The notes: generated by a model not told the origin, from the sequence alone. Counted from the first letter of the stretch, positions 5,506 through 12,742 are shown. The stretch is 26,433 nt of DNA from CAZDEK01 sp964504625 (GCA_964504625.1 CAZDEK010000003.1:1-26433); one strand, 5' to 3'. Translations and numbers: made by a program.

Positions 5506-6442
5506 CCAACAAATAGTTGATATAGCCATTATCGGTGGGGGTCCTGCTGGGATTTCAGCTGCTATATATGCGACTTATGACGGAAATTCATGTGTTGTAT
5601 TTGAGGAACATACATTAGCGTGGATACCTGAGAAGCATATTAATATACTTTCAGGTATCGAGGGTTTTCCTGGGCTTACCAACAAAATCAAAGGCACAGA
5701 ACTTGTTTCAATGTATCGGGAGAGCTTGGCATTTATGAAAGTAACCCCGCAGGAGCATGAGAAAGTAATTACCATTGAACGCTTGAAGTCGGATTACATC
5801 ATACGAACTACCAGTAAAGAATATCTTGCAAAGTCAGTAATCCTCTGTACTGGTACTATCCCGAAAAAATTAAATCTTCCTGATGAAGAAATATACGCTG
5901 AAAACAACCTCTATTATTTCTGTTATGGGGAAGAGGATAAATATCGGGGGAAAAACGTTCTTGTCGTCGGCGGGAGAAATTCGGGCGCTACTGCTGCTAA
6001 ACATCTAGCGAACAATGGAGCAAAGGTAACCATCATAGAAATTAAAGATCGATTACAGGCGAAGGATAAGCACACCCATGAGTTTGAAAGTTTGGGAATA
6101 AAGACTCTTACTTCAACTAGTATTACTAAATTACTGGGCAATAATGGGATCCTTACAGGAGTTGAATTACTATCTGATGGAAATAGTCTTCAAATGGATT
6201 ATGATGCAATTTTTGTGTATATCGGCGTTGATCCAAATAACGCATTAGCTCTTGCATTAGGTGTGAAAGTAGATGATTTTGGTTATGTATTAGTCGACAA
6301 CAAACAGCAGACAAGCATTCCGGGTGTATTTGCTGCCGGTGATTTGTGCGGTAATCTGAAACACGTTGTGGCGGCATCTGGTCAGGGTGGTACTGCGGCA
6401 TATATTGCCAATCAATATATCCAAATGTTAAAAACCGCATAG
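5492..6442 (+). CDS. Thioredoxin-reductase-like FAD/NAD(P) oxidoreductase without the CxxC motif
   Basis: The 316 residues follow the low-molecular-weight thioredoxin reductase plan: FAD site IAIIGGGPAGISAA (11-24), GFPG (58-61), ATG-like CTGTIPKKL, pyridine-nucleotide site VLVVGGRNSGATAAK (156-170), and the C-terminal FAD motif GVFAAGDLCGN. Where true TrxR has CATC, this protein has YFCYGEED with one cysteine (Cys144), so it cannot do the TrxR dithiol cycle. The NADPH signature HRRxxxRA is replaced by EIKDRLQAK, whose acidic residue suggests NADH preference (inference). Close alternatives are ferredoxin-NADP reductase of the YumC type, a YpdA-like reductase, or a tailoring oxidase. It is the last gene of the AT-rich operon and could supply reduced flavin or oxidise the product. 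Confidence 0.85.
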   Translation: MQKSSQQIVDIAIIGGGPAGISAAIYATYDGNSCVVFEEHTLAWIPEKHINILSGIEGFPGLTNKIKGTELVSMYRESLAFMKVTPQEHEKVITIERLKSDYIIRTTSKEYLAKSVILCTGTIPKKLNLPDEEIYAENNLYYFCYGEEDKYRGKNVLVVGGRNSGATAAKHLANNGAKVTIIEIKDRLQAKDKHTHEFESLGIKTLTSTSITKLLGNNGILTGVELLSDGNSLQMDYDAIFVYIGVDPNNALALALGVKVDDFGYVLVDNKQQTSIPGVFAAGDLCGNLKHVVAASGQGGTAAYIANQYIQMLKTA

Positions 6443-6523
6443 GATATGGGAGCGGCAATTGACGGTGTCTCATTTGTCTCAAATTACTCAGGAAATGTTC
6501 GAGACCGTAATGCTCAGCCATGT

Positions 6524-6549
6524 GCCCTCGTTGTTGTGAGGCCTTTTTT
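6524..6549 (+). terminator. Rho-independent terminator of the AT-rich operon
   Basis: GCCCTC (6524-6529) can pair with GAGGC (6538-6542) with one bulged C, loop GTTGTTGT, followed by a run of six T. It lies 82 bases after the flavoenzyme stop. Confidence 0.5.
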
Positions 6550-6602
6550 ATTCTCTGAAGACAGGACCCTGTAATCAGATACGAATACATTCACAAATGG
6601 CG

Positions 6603-6608
6603 TATAAT
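6603..6608 (+). promoter_or_regulatory. -10 box for the DUF6325/SHOCT operon
   Basis: A perfect TATAAT lies 23 bases before ATG 6632. No good -35 box is seen at the right distance (TACGAA at 6580-6585 is weak). AAGGAG follows before the start. Confidence 0.45.
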
Positions 6609-6631
6609 TATGGCTGATAAGGAGTAAGTAT

Positions 6632-7048
6632 ATGCGTGGGCCAATTGATTATATCGTTGTCGGTTTTCCCGGCAACAACTTTAAAGGTGATGTGCTACGA
6701 GAATTGTCGGCTGCCGTTGAGCAGGGGGTTATTGCGGTCCTCGATTTAGCGCTGATCACCAAAGACGCCGACGGCGAAGTTGCTAAGCTTGAGCTCAGTG
6801 CTGCAGGTGATGCTGTAGTCTCTGCTCTCATGCCATCGGGACCACAGGAGGGCTTGATTACTGATGAGGATGTTGCCGAAGTGGCTGATATCATCGCCAA
6901 TGATTGTTCAGCCGGTCTCTTGATCGTTGAGCAACTATGGGCCAAGGGCTTAAAGAAGGCGCTCATCGATGCTGATGGTGTCTTATTGGCTGAAGGACGG
7001 ATCCACCCAGAAGCCTATGCTGAACTAACCAAGGAAGGAGATAAATAA
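6632..7048 (+). CDS. DUF6325 family protein
   Basis: The 138-residue, acidic, soluble protein opens with GPIDYIVVGFPGNNFKGD and continues with EQGVIAVLDLALITKD and DVAEVADIIANDCSAGLLIVE, which is how I recognise DUF6325. In actinobacteria and Saccharibacteria such proteins are often paired with a short SHOCT protein, as here; the pair has been assumed to be stress- or envelope-related, but the biochemical role is unknown. ATG 6632 has AAGGAG with 8-base spacing. The stop TAA shares its last base with the start of the SHOCT gene, so the two are translationally coupled. Confidence 0.8.
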   Translation: MRGPIDYIVVGFPGNNFKGDVLRELSAAVEQGVIAVLDLALITKDADGEVAKLELSAAGDAVVSALMPSGPQEGLITDEDVAEVADIIANDCSAGLLIVEQLWAKGLKKALIDADGVLLAEGRIHPEAYAELTKEGDK

Positions 7049-7311
7049 TGCCAGGATTACTACGTGGTATGGCGCGGACTGCTGTTGTCGCCGGTACTGC
7101 TACGGCAGTATCAAATCGAGTGAGCCGACGGCAGGCAAATCGCTGGGCTCAAGAAGAAGTCGAACAGGCCCCAGTCCAGGAGGCACCAGTAGCTCAAGCA
7201 CCGACTGCAGACCCATATGTTGAGCTCGAGAAACTCGGACAGCTTAAAGAGCAGGGTATTCTCACAGAAGAAGAATTTCAAGCCAAGAAAAAGCAGATTC
7301 TCGGACTGTAG
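7048..7311 (+). CDS. SHOCT domain protein
   Basis: The 87-residue protein has a basic/alanine-rich N-terminus (MPGLLRGMARTAVVAG with a run of TATAVSN), an acidic proline/alanine/glutamine linker (about 35-55) and a C-terminal SHOCT helix pair, ELEKLGQLKEQGILTEEEF followed by QAKKKQILGL. SHOCT domains mediate oligomerisation or regulation of larger proteins; alone on a short chain they usually accompany a partner, here DUF6325. AAGGAG lies 8 bases before the ATG. It is convergent with the DedA gene, whose stop is only 15 bases away. Confidence 0.85.
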   Translation: MPGLLRGMARTAVVAGTATAVSNRVSRRQANRWAQEEVEQAPVQEAPVAQAPTADPYVELEKLGQLKEQGILTEEEFQAKKKQILGL

Positions 7312-7326
7312 ATTTGCCTCTTTGAC

Positions 7327-7950
7327 CTACTCTTCAAGGTTTTTATCTCGGATGGAGCCGATAACTCGTTTGTAGATAAAAAATCCAAGCCCCACGATGA
7401 TGCTAGCAGCTACCAAATAGGAGAGCGGTTTAATGTTGCTTGCTATCAGGTCGTATTGCTCTCCCAGGAGATAGCCACCAAACGTCAGTATTGCGCTCCA
7501 GGCGAGAGTTCCCAAAAAGGAAAGCATCAGAAAAGCAGGTAGCTTCATCTTATGCATTCCAGCTGGTACGGATATGAGTGATCGCATCCCAGGTAGTAGG
7601 CGTGCGAAAAACACAGCAGCCAAGCCATGTCGATCAAACCAGCCCCGCGAACGCTCGATGTCTTTTGGCTTGAGCCCAACATAACGCCCATACCGTTCGA
7701 CTATTGCGAGCAGTCGCTTCTCATGCAAAAGCCGACCGATTGCATAAAATAGCCCAGCACCCATGAGTGAGCCAAGGGCACCGGCGAGGATAACACCATA
7801 GAGATTCAGCTGCCCACGATAGGCGGCGTATCCGCCGAACGGCAGCACAAGCTCTGATGGTAGTGGCGGGAAAATTGTTTCGACAAACATGCACAAGAAA
7901 ATCCCAATGTATCCAAAATCAGCAATGAGATTTGTAATGGTATTGGTCAT
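7327..7950 (-). CDS. DedA family membrane protein
   Basis: The 207-residue protein has the DedA (SNARE-associated/VTT) signature: VETIFPPLPSELVLPFGGY near the N-terminus, GALGSLMGAGLFYAIG, and FFARLLPGMRSLISVPAGM with the conserved arginines, then membrane helices through to a basic tail (YKRVIGSIRDKN). DedA proteins are membrane transporters or flippases, for several of which undecaprenyl-phosphate or phospholipid recycling has been shown. In an organism with a small genome it probably serves cell-wall carrier lipid recycling. Its start overlaps the stop of the PGPGW gene by four bases (ATGA), so the two form one operon read from the promoter at 8189-8197. Confidence 0.9.
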   Translation of the reverse strand: MTNTITNLIADFGYIGIFLCMFVETIFPPLPSELVLPFGGYAAYRGQLNLYGVILAGALGSLMGAGLFYAIGRLLHEKRLLAIVERYGRYVGLKPKDIERSRGWFDRHGLAAVFFARLLPGMRSLISVPAGMHKMKLPAFLMLSFLGTLAWSAILTFGGYLLGEQYDLIASNIKPLSYLVAASIIVGLGFFIYKRVIGSIRDKNLEE

Positions 7951-8180
7951 GATTTCTGCCTTGTGACCGAATTCAGCGCGCGCTTGGCGTAGTTTTCAAG
8001 TCGCCGCTTCCAGTGGTGGGCCCAGGCAAACTCCGTGGCCAGAATCGCTAGTCCGATCAAGATCACCACAATGCCGGGACCAGGAATGCCAGGTAGAGAG
8101 AGCACGATTCCACAAAGTATCACGATGCAGCCCGCCAGAAAAATAGCAGTTTTTCGAGTCGCATGCCAGATATGTTTCAT
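7947..8180 (-). CDS. PGPGW-family small transmembrane protein
   Basis: Two membrane helices flank the family motif, here LPGIPGPGIVVILIGLAILATEF, which I give as LPGIPGPG followed by GLAILATEFAWAHHW; basic residues follow (KRRLENYAKRAL). Members are about 75-130 residues and of unknown function. I choose ATG 8180 (MKHIW, 77 aa) over ATG 8186 because the -10 box TACAAT at 8189-8194 lies 8 bases before it, so transcription should begin at or next to this ATG; the upstream ATG would start before or at the transcript's first bases. It has no Shine-Dalgarno site. Overlaps DedA by ATGA, indicating joint expression. Confidence 0.75.
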   Translation of the reverse strand: MKHIWHATRKTAIFLAGCIVILCGIVLSLPGIPGPGIVVILIGLAILATEFAWAHHWKRRLENYAKRALNSVTRQKS

Positions 8181-8188
8181 ATTCATTC

Positions 8189-8197
8189 ATTGTACCA
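8189..8197 (-). promoter_or_regulatory. Extended -10 promoter of the PGPGW-DedA operon, predicted leaderless
   Basis: On the minus strand TGG-TACAAT ends 8 bases before ATG 8180. No clear -35 box. Confidence 0.55.
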
Positions 8198-8226
8198 AGC
8201 CAGCACTAGATGCAAAACGCCTACGC

Positions 8227-8275
8227 TTTACAGCTATCAATTAAGACTCCACAATACTAGCAAAACAGAGTCTTA
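8227..8275 (+). promoter_or_regulatory. Promoter with overlapping 8-bp inverted repeat (possible operator)
   Basis: TTTACA (8227-8232), 17-base spacer, CACAAT (8250-8255). A perfect inverted repeat TAAGACTC (8242-8249) / GAGTCTTA (8268-8275) spans the spacer and the predicted start of transcription, which is where a dimeric repressor could sit; as RNA only the right arm would be transcribed. AAGGAGG follows before ATG 8299. Confidence 0.4.
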
Positions 8276-8298
8276 GTGCATAACAAGGAGGATTTCGC

Positions 8299-8622
8299 AT
8301 GAAAAAAATCACGATTCAAAAGTTGAATGTCGGTTCAGTCGGCAAAATTGTAGGGTTTTATAATGCTGTAATTGGCTTCATTGTCGGTCTGATTGTGACT
8401 GTTGGGTCTGCAGCTCGGGTATTTACCGAAAGCTCAGGTATTTTGCAGGCTTTTGGCTTGAGTGCTGCCGTTGCTGGCTTTGCAGTTATCCTGTTTCCGG
8501 CTGTGATGTTTGTTGTAGGCTGGCTGGAGGGAATCGTGCTGGCGTTCTTGTTGAATGTCGTGTTCCGCGAGTCGAAGGGTCTCGAAATCGAAGTTGACGA
8601 AGAGATTATTAAAAAGGCGTAG
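8299..8622 (+). CDS. Small membrane protein of unknown function
   Basis: The 107-residue protein has a short basic N-terminus (MKKITIQKLNVGSVGKI), a first membrane helix at about residues 20-40, a polar loop (RVFTESSG), and a second long hydrophobic stretch of about residues 48-90 that may be two helices, then an acidic, charged tail (RESKGLEIEVDEEIIKK). I do not recognise a family; the N-terminal VGSVGKI segment is faintly reminiscent of DUF3566 proteins. AAGGAGG precedes ATG 8299. It is a single gene between the divergent PGPGW operon and the histidine phosphatase. Confidence 0.7.
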   Translation: MKKITIQKLNVGSVGKIVGFYNAVIGFIVGLIVTVGSAARVFTESSGILQAFGLSAAVAGFAVILFPAVMFVVGWLEGIVLAFLLNVVFRESKGLEIEVDEEIIKKA

Positions 8623-8660
8623 TCTGGGCAACGAGAATAGGAACGCCGTCCTAGCTGGAT

Positions 8661-8683
8661 AGCCGGGGCGGCTTCCTGCTTTC
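8661..8683 (+). terminator. Possible weak terminator
   Basis: Hairpin AGCCG-GGG-CGGCT (8661-8673), followed by TCCTGCTTTC, which is only weakly T-rich. An outer pairing GGAA/TTCC (8640-8643 with 8674-8676 region) may extend it. Confidence 0.3.
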
Positions 8684-8695
8684 TCAGCTCGAAGC

Positions 8696-8704
8696 TGGTA
8701 GAAT
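8696..8704 (+). promoter_or_regulatory. Extended -10 promoter of the histidine phosphatase gene, predicted leaderless
   Basis: TGG-TAGAAT ends 6 bases before ATG 8711; there is no Shine-Dalgarno site and no clear -35 box. Confidence 0.55.
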
Positions 8705-8710
8705 AACACT

Positions 8711-9415
8711 ATGTCGCAAACTGAAACGCCGATCTATCCATCTGAGCTCATTATCATTCGCCATGGCTTGAGTGAGCTGAATGTGCGTAAGGCTATCGCG
8801 GTAGCGACTGAGCAAGCTGATACATATACTGTTGAGCCAATTCGTGACGCCGATGTACCGCTGACCGATGTTGGCCGTCGACAAGCCTTTGAGACCGGCC
8901 GCGAGATGAGCCAGCGCTTTGACAAGATTGATATCGCATATGTATCCCCATTTGTGAGAACGAGAGACACTTTTCTCGAGATCCAGCGGGGACTCGGTTA
9001 CGATATTTCGGTCAGCTATGAGGATCGCGTTCGAGAGCGTGAATTCGGCATCTTTAGTCAGCTAACGATGCTTGGCATTGAGAAGCACTATCCGCAAGAG
9101 GCGGCTCGTATGCGCCTCGAAGGAGATTATTACTATCGACCACTTGGTGGCGAGAGCTATCCGGATATGGGTGTACGGTTACATTCCTGGCTGCATTCAC
9201 TCTATCAGCATCAGTGTGGGAAACGGGTGCTATGCGTGACGCATGCGGACGTAGTGCAAATGATTCGCAAGATGCTTGAGCGTCTGACCGAAGCGCAGCT
9301 ATTAGAGCTCAATCGATCTGATGACGTACATAACTGTGGCGTTACAAGCTACCATTATGACCCACATGTTGATTATCTAAAACTCACTAACTATAACGAG
9401 ATATTATTCCAATGA
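8711..9415 (+). CDS. Histidine phosphatase family protein (phosphoglycerate-mutase-like)
   Basis: The 234-residue protein has the catalytic motif IIIRHGLSELN (Arg17-His18-Gly19), a second active-site arginine in YVSPFVRTRDT, a conserved glutamate in REREFG, and the second histidine in CVTHADVVQMI. This is the full catalytic set of the branch 1 histidine phosphatases, which includes cofactor-dependent phosphoglycerate mutase and many small phosphatases. The insertion around AIAVATEQADTYTVEPIRD after the RHG motif is typical of broad-specificity phosphatases rather than glycolytic GpmA, so I do not call it a mutase. Its stop overlaps the start of the exonuclease gene (ATGA), so they form an operon. 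Confidence 0.88.
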   Translation: MSQTETPIYPSELIIIRHGLSELNVRKAIAVATEQADTYTVEPIRDADVPLTDVGRRQAFETGREMSQRFDKIDIAYVSPFVRTRDTFLEIQRGLGYDISVSYEDRVREREFGIFSQLTMLGIEKHYPQEAARMRLEGDYYYRPLGGESYPDMGVRLHSWLHSLYQHQCGKRVLCVTHADVVQMIRKMLERLTEAQLLELNRSDDVHNCGVTSYHYDPHVDYLKLTNYNEILFQ

Positions 9416-10134
9416 TCAAGAAAAAATTAGTCTTTGATATCGAGATGGTCGGGGAAGACTTTGACGCAATGGATCCACTGACACAGGCCGACTTGATGAA
9501 GGCCTTGCCAGATCCTAAGCTCGAGCCCACGAAATACGAGGTTGAACTGGCAGAGTTGAAGCGTAAACTTGTCTTTTCACCTTTAACGGGTAAGATTATT
9601 GCGATCGGCGTATATGATCCAGATACTAACAAGGGCGCGGTATACTATGATGCTGGTGGGAAAACCCCTGACGATGAAGAGATCGAAGATATCAAATACG
9701 TTGCAATGACTGAGGCTGAAATGCTGGTGAAGTTCTGGGCTCTCGCTGAAGTACACGATGAATTTATCAGTTTCTTTGGCCGGAGATCAGACGTGCCATA
9801 TATGATGATTCGTTCAGCTATTCATGGGATTCGGCCGACGCGCGATTTGACGTCGAATCGGTATAACAACATGGCAGCACCAAGCGCGACACATTATGAT
9901 CTCTCTGAGCTCCTGACTTTCAATGGACTCGCGATGTATCGGGGTAGTTTACATCGATGGTGCCGGGCATTTGGAATCGATACGCCGAAGACCGACGAGA
10001 TGTCAGGGGATAAGGTAGGACAAGCGTATGCTGACGGAAAGTACTTGGAAATCGCACAGTACAATTCTTTAGATCTGAAAGCGACGGCTGCCCTCTACAA
10101 TCATTGGGAGCGCTACTTCAAGCCGCAGATATAA
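9412..10134 (+). CDS. Predicted 3'-5' exonuclease related to PolB proofreading domain
   Basis: The 240-residue protein has DnaQ-superfamily motifs of the PolB type: Exo I VFDIEM (Asp9, Glu11), Exo II FISFFGRRSDVPYM (Asp127, where the canonical form is FNGRxFDxP) and Exo III YNSLDLKATAALY (Tyr217, Asp221). These match the family DNA_pol_B_exo2 (predicted PolB-like exonuclease, COG3298). It would remove nucleotides from 3' ends of DNA or RNA; it has no polymerase domain. About 40 residues between Exo I and the second strand form a charged insert. Translationally coupled to the phosphatase by ATGA; the joint role is unknown. Confidence 0.82.
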   Translation: MIKKKLVFDIEMVGEDFDAMDPLTQADLMKALPDPKLEPTKYEVELAELKRKLVFSPLTGKIIAIGVYDPDTNKGAVYYDAGGKTPDDEEIEDIKYVAMTEAEMLVKFWALAEVHDEFISFFGRRSDVPYMMIRSAIHGIRPTRDLTSNRYNNMAAPSATHYDLSELLTFNGLAMYRGSLHRWCRAFGIDTPKTDEMSGDKVGQAYADGKYLEIAQYNSLDLKATAALYNHWERYFKPQI

Positions 10135-10838
10135 TCGTGTGGATCTTCATTGCTCTTTGGATCATATTGGCAGGGGTAATCCTAATTGCAGCTAGAAAGA
10201 AGGCACCTTCGAATAATCCTATCAACAAGGATCCCATTAAAACACCTGATCCAATCAGAAGATTATACCAATTGAGGATTGAGCATAATCAGTATATTCG
10301 GAATGTGCGCAAGGAAAGTCCACCAGATCAGAATTTCGAGACCTATGGTTTTTTACGCCCCCTAATAGTGTCTATTGTTTTCTTCGCTATAATCTATAGC
10401 ATATATCGAAACATTAACGTTTTTGCCAACCGTGGTTCTTCGGGCTCCATTATCTTTGTAGTGCTTCAGTTTATCCTTCTAGGATTTGCTACTTTCTTCC
10501 TAATAAAGGAATCATTTACTCGTACCACATTTAGAAATGTTCATCTCTGGCGTATATTCCCAAGAATAATTTCGGGAGTTGCATGTGCGTATCTAGCAGA
10601 AAGTGCAGCGCTTTTACTGAATGCTACAGTAAGGGATGTCTTATCGCATAACGTCTCATCATTTCTTTTGGGTAGCTTGCTGGCGCCAATAGAGTATTTT
10701 ACTGCTTTGCTCTCTAACAATGTCAACACCGTAAGTCAACTTATTACTATTGGTTACTTGCTGTCGTTTGTAGGCATTATTGTTTTTTTGGTAGCTGCAA
10801 TCTATTCAGCCATCTGCTATATCACATATCGTTCATAA
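10104..10838 (+). CDS. AT-rich multi-pass membrane protein, function unknown
   Basis: The reading frame is 244 codons from a TTG at 10104, overlapping the exonuclease gene by 31 bases; a GTG at 10137 just after the exonuclease stop would start the protein at its first membrane helix (VWIFIALWII). Neither has a clear Shine-Dalgarno site, so the start is uncertain. Hydropathy by eye gives about five or six membrane helices: near residues 11-30, 88-103, 116-137, 155-173 (weaker), 189-205 and 215-238. Between the first two lies a polar segment of about 55 residues. No motif is recognised. Base composition is clearly more AT-rich than in the phosphatase and exonuclease genes, suggesting a separate origin. 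It ends 6 bases from the convergent ATPase gene. Confidence 0.6.
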   Translation: MGALLQAADIIVWIFIALWIILAGVILIAARKKAPSNNPINKDPIKTPDPIRRLYQLRIEHNQYIRNVRKESPPDQNFETYGFLRPLIVSIVFFAIIYSIYRNINVFANRGSSGSIIFVVLQFILLGFATFFLIKESFTRTTFRNVHLWRIFPRIISGVACAYLAESAALLLNATVRDVLSHNVSSFLLGSLLAPIEYFTALLSNNVNTVSQLITIGYLLSFVGIIVFLVAAIYSAICYITYRS

Positions 10839-10843
10839 AGTTT

Positions 10844-12673
10844 TTATCGCTTGCCATGTCGCGCACGGAGCGCATTAAGAATAACTATGACATCTAAGCC
10901 CTCTTGCAGTATGGCGCCGACTACCGGCCGAATACCGCCAATGGCGGCGATTAGCATAAGGACAGTACTCACACCAATTCCGAAATAAATGCTACCGAGA
11001 GCGATACTAACAGTTCGTTGTGAGATCTCAACAGCCAGTGGCACACGAGTTAGATCATCGCGCATAATGACGATGCCGGCCGACTCACTAGCTGCGGTCG
11101 AGCCACGAGCACCCAGAGCGATACCCACATCAGCAGCTGCGAGAGTTGGTGCATCATTTATGCCGTCACCAACCATGGCGACAGGCCGCAGACTTTTTGG
11201 TAATTTCTGCAAGGTACTGAGTTTATCTTGTGGCAGTAATTGCGAATACACCTTAGAGATCCCAGCTTCAGTCGCAATATGTTGGGCGACCTTATCAGTA
11301 TCACCCGTCAGCATCAGGCGCTGACGAATACCAAGCTGAGCAAGTTTGTCGAGTGTAGATCGCGTCTCAGGTCGCAAGCTATCCCGAAATGAGATACGCC
11401 CTACAAGCCGGCCAGTTCGAGCAATAAATACATCCGTTGATGAGCCATGACCTAGGCGTTGCAAGTTGCGCACTTTCTGACTTTTTAGCCAGGCATAATT
11501 TCCTACCATAATGGTTGTCCCTTGCACCCGGGCCATTACGCCACGCCCAGGAATTTCCTCGAGATGACTGACAGCGTATGGTTTGAGCCGGCGGGCTTTG
11601 GCTGCTTTCGTGATGACTTCGGCAAAGATATGAGTAGAACCGAGCTCGACGCTGGCAGCCAGACGCAGCGCTTCGGCCTGTGATATCGAGATAGTCTCGA
11701 TCTTTTCGATGCTTGGCTCGCCTCGCGTGAGTGTGCCAGTTTTATCAAAAGCCATCGTATGGACTCGCGATAGGATCTCTAAGGCTCCGCCATCTTTCAC
11801 GATTATACCGTGGCGTGCTGAGCGGCTCATGCCAGCGACAATCGCCACCGGGGTAGCGATAAGCAGTGGGCAGGGCGTGGCGACTACTAAGACTTCAAGT
11901 GCTCGGACTGGTAAGCCAGTACAGTACCAAGCAAGACCGGCGATAGTGAAAGTGATAAGCGTGAAGGGGATGCTAAACCGATCAGCTAGACGGACAAGTG
12001 GGGAGCGATTTGAAGCAGCCTGTCGAACGAGTTCAACAATCTGTTCGTACTGACTATCCTTGGCAGATCTTGCCACAGTAATCTCAAGGAGTTCGTCCTC
12101 ATTAATAGCTCCAGATAACACCTCGCTGCCAGGCTTAACTGAGACAGGCATACTTTCTCCTGTCAGCGCTGATTCATCAAGGTTGCTGGTGCCACGATGG
12201 ACGGTGCCGTCGGCTGGGATTGTCTCACCAGGCTTGATGATGAGCGTATCATGCACGCGAATCTGAGCAACGGTGATTTCTTCTAGCTCCCGGCCGCGCT
12301 TGCGATGGGCGAGCTTTGGTGAGCGTTTGAGTAGCGCCGTAAGTTCTGTACGTGCTCGCTCTTGAGCATAGGCTTCAAGGGCCTCACCACTAGTCAGCAT
12401 AAAGAGTACAACGGCTGCCGCCCAGTATTCTTGCAAGGCAAGCGCTGAGAGGATGGCAGTGATCGCGATGATATCGACGCCGATCTTGCCGCTCATGATC
12501 TCGCGAACCATACCAACGGCGACGGGGAGTGTGCCTAGGAGAGTGCCAATACATAAGAGCCAATTTGAGACGTCATTCGCACCCAGCAGACGGAGTACCA
12601 AGCCAGCGATGAGCATAGCCCCGAGCCCTATGATGCGACTATATCGGAGATAAACAGAGCGACGGCGTGCCAT
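10844..12673 (-). CDS. Heavy-metal-translocating P1B-type ATPase
   Basis: The 609 residues hold the P-type ATPase parts in order: N-terminal membrane helices, actuator TGES (171-174), the ion-binding helix ATPCPLLIATP (265-275), phosphorylation site DKTGTLT (Asp310) and hinge GDGINDAP (501-508), then two C-terminal helices. There is no N-terminal CxxC metal-binding domain. The helix-6 motif is TPCP rather than the CPC of copper and zinc pumps; the nucleotide-domain His347 is in STHIF instead of SEHP, as happens in some uncharacterised CPR and Gram-positive subgroups. So metal specificity cannot be read from the motif; zinc, cobalt and iron are possible. It is a single gene preceded by an extended -10 box, with no Shine-Dalgarno site. 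Confidence 0.93.
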   Translation of the reverse strand: MARRRSVYLRYSRIIGLGAMLIAGLVLRLLGANDVSNWLLCIGTLLGTLPVAVGMVREIMSGKIGVDIIAITAILSALALQEYWAAAVVLFMLTSGEALEAYAQERARTELTALLKRSPKLAHRKRGRELEEITVAQIRVHDTLIIKPGETIPADGTVHRGTSNLDESALTGESMPVSVKPGSEVLSGAINEDELLEITVARSAKDSQYEQIVELVRQAASNRSPLVRLADRFSIPFTLITFTIAGLAWYCTGLPVRALEVLVVATPCPLLIATPVAIVAGMSRSARHGIIVKDGGALEILSRVHTMAFDKTGTLTRGEPSIEKIETISISQAEALRLAASVELGSTHIFAEVITKAAKARRLKPYAVSHLEEIPGRGVMARVQGTTIMVGNYAWLKSQKVRNLQRLGHGSSTDVFIARTGRLVGRISFRDSLRPETRSTLDKLAQLGIRQRLMLTGDTDKVAQHIATEAGISKVYSQLLPQDKLSTLQKLPKSLRPVAMVGDGINDAPTLAAADVGIALGARGSTAASESAGIVIMRDDLTRVPLAVEISQRTVSIALGSIYFGIGVSTVLMLIAAIGGIRPVVGAILQEGLDVIVILNALRARHGKR

Positions 12674-12679
12674 AGAGCT

Positions 12680-12688
12680 ATCTTACCA
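12680..12688 (-). promoter_or_regulatory. Extended -10 promoter of the ATPase gene, predicted leaderless
   Basis: On the minus strand TGG-TAAGAT ends 6 bases before ATG 12673. No Shine-Dalgarno site, no clear -35 box. Confidence 0.55.
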
Positions 12689-12733
12689 GAAGCACCAGCG
12701 GAATGGAGAGTGCTGAGGTTACGTCCCGCAATT

Positions 12734-12742
12734 TGCTATACT
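12734..12742 (+). promoter_or_regulatory. Extended -10 promoter of the peroxiredoxin gene
   Basis: TGC-TATACT ends 24 bases before ATG 12767 and is followed by AAGGAG, so this transcript should have a leader and normal initiation. Confidence 0.6.

Noticed and set aside
6153..6590. 145-codon minus-strand frame over the end of the TrxR-like gene
   Set aside because: It is antisense to a conserved FAD motif region, has no ribosome site and an odd, His/Gln/Pro-rich composition.
7312..7345. Terminator between the convergent SHOCT and DedA genes
   Set aside because: Only a 4-bp ACCT/AGGT stem before five T; too weak to call.
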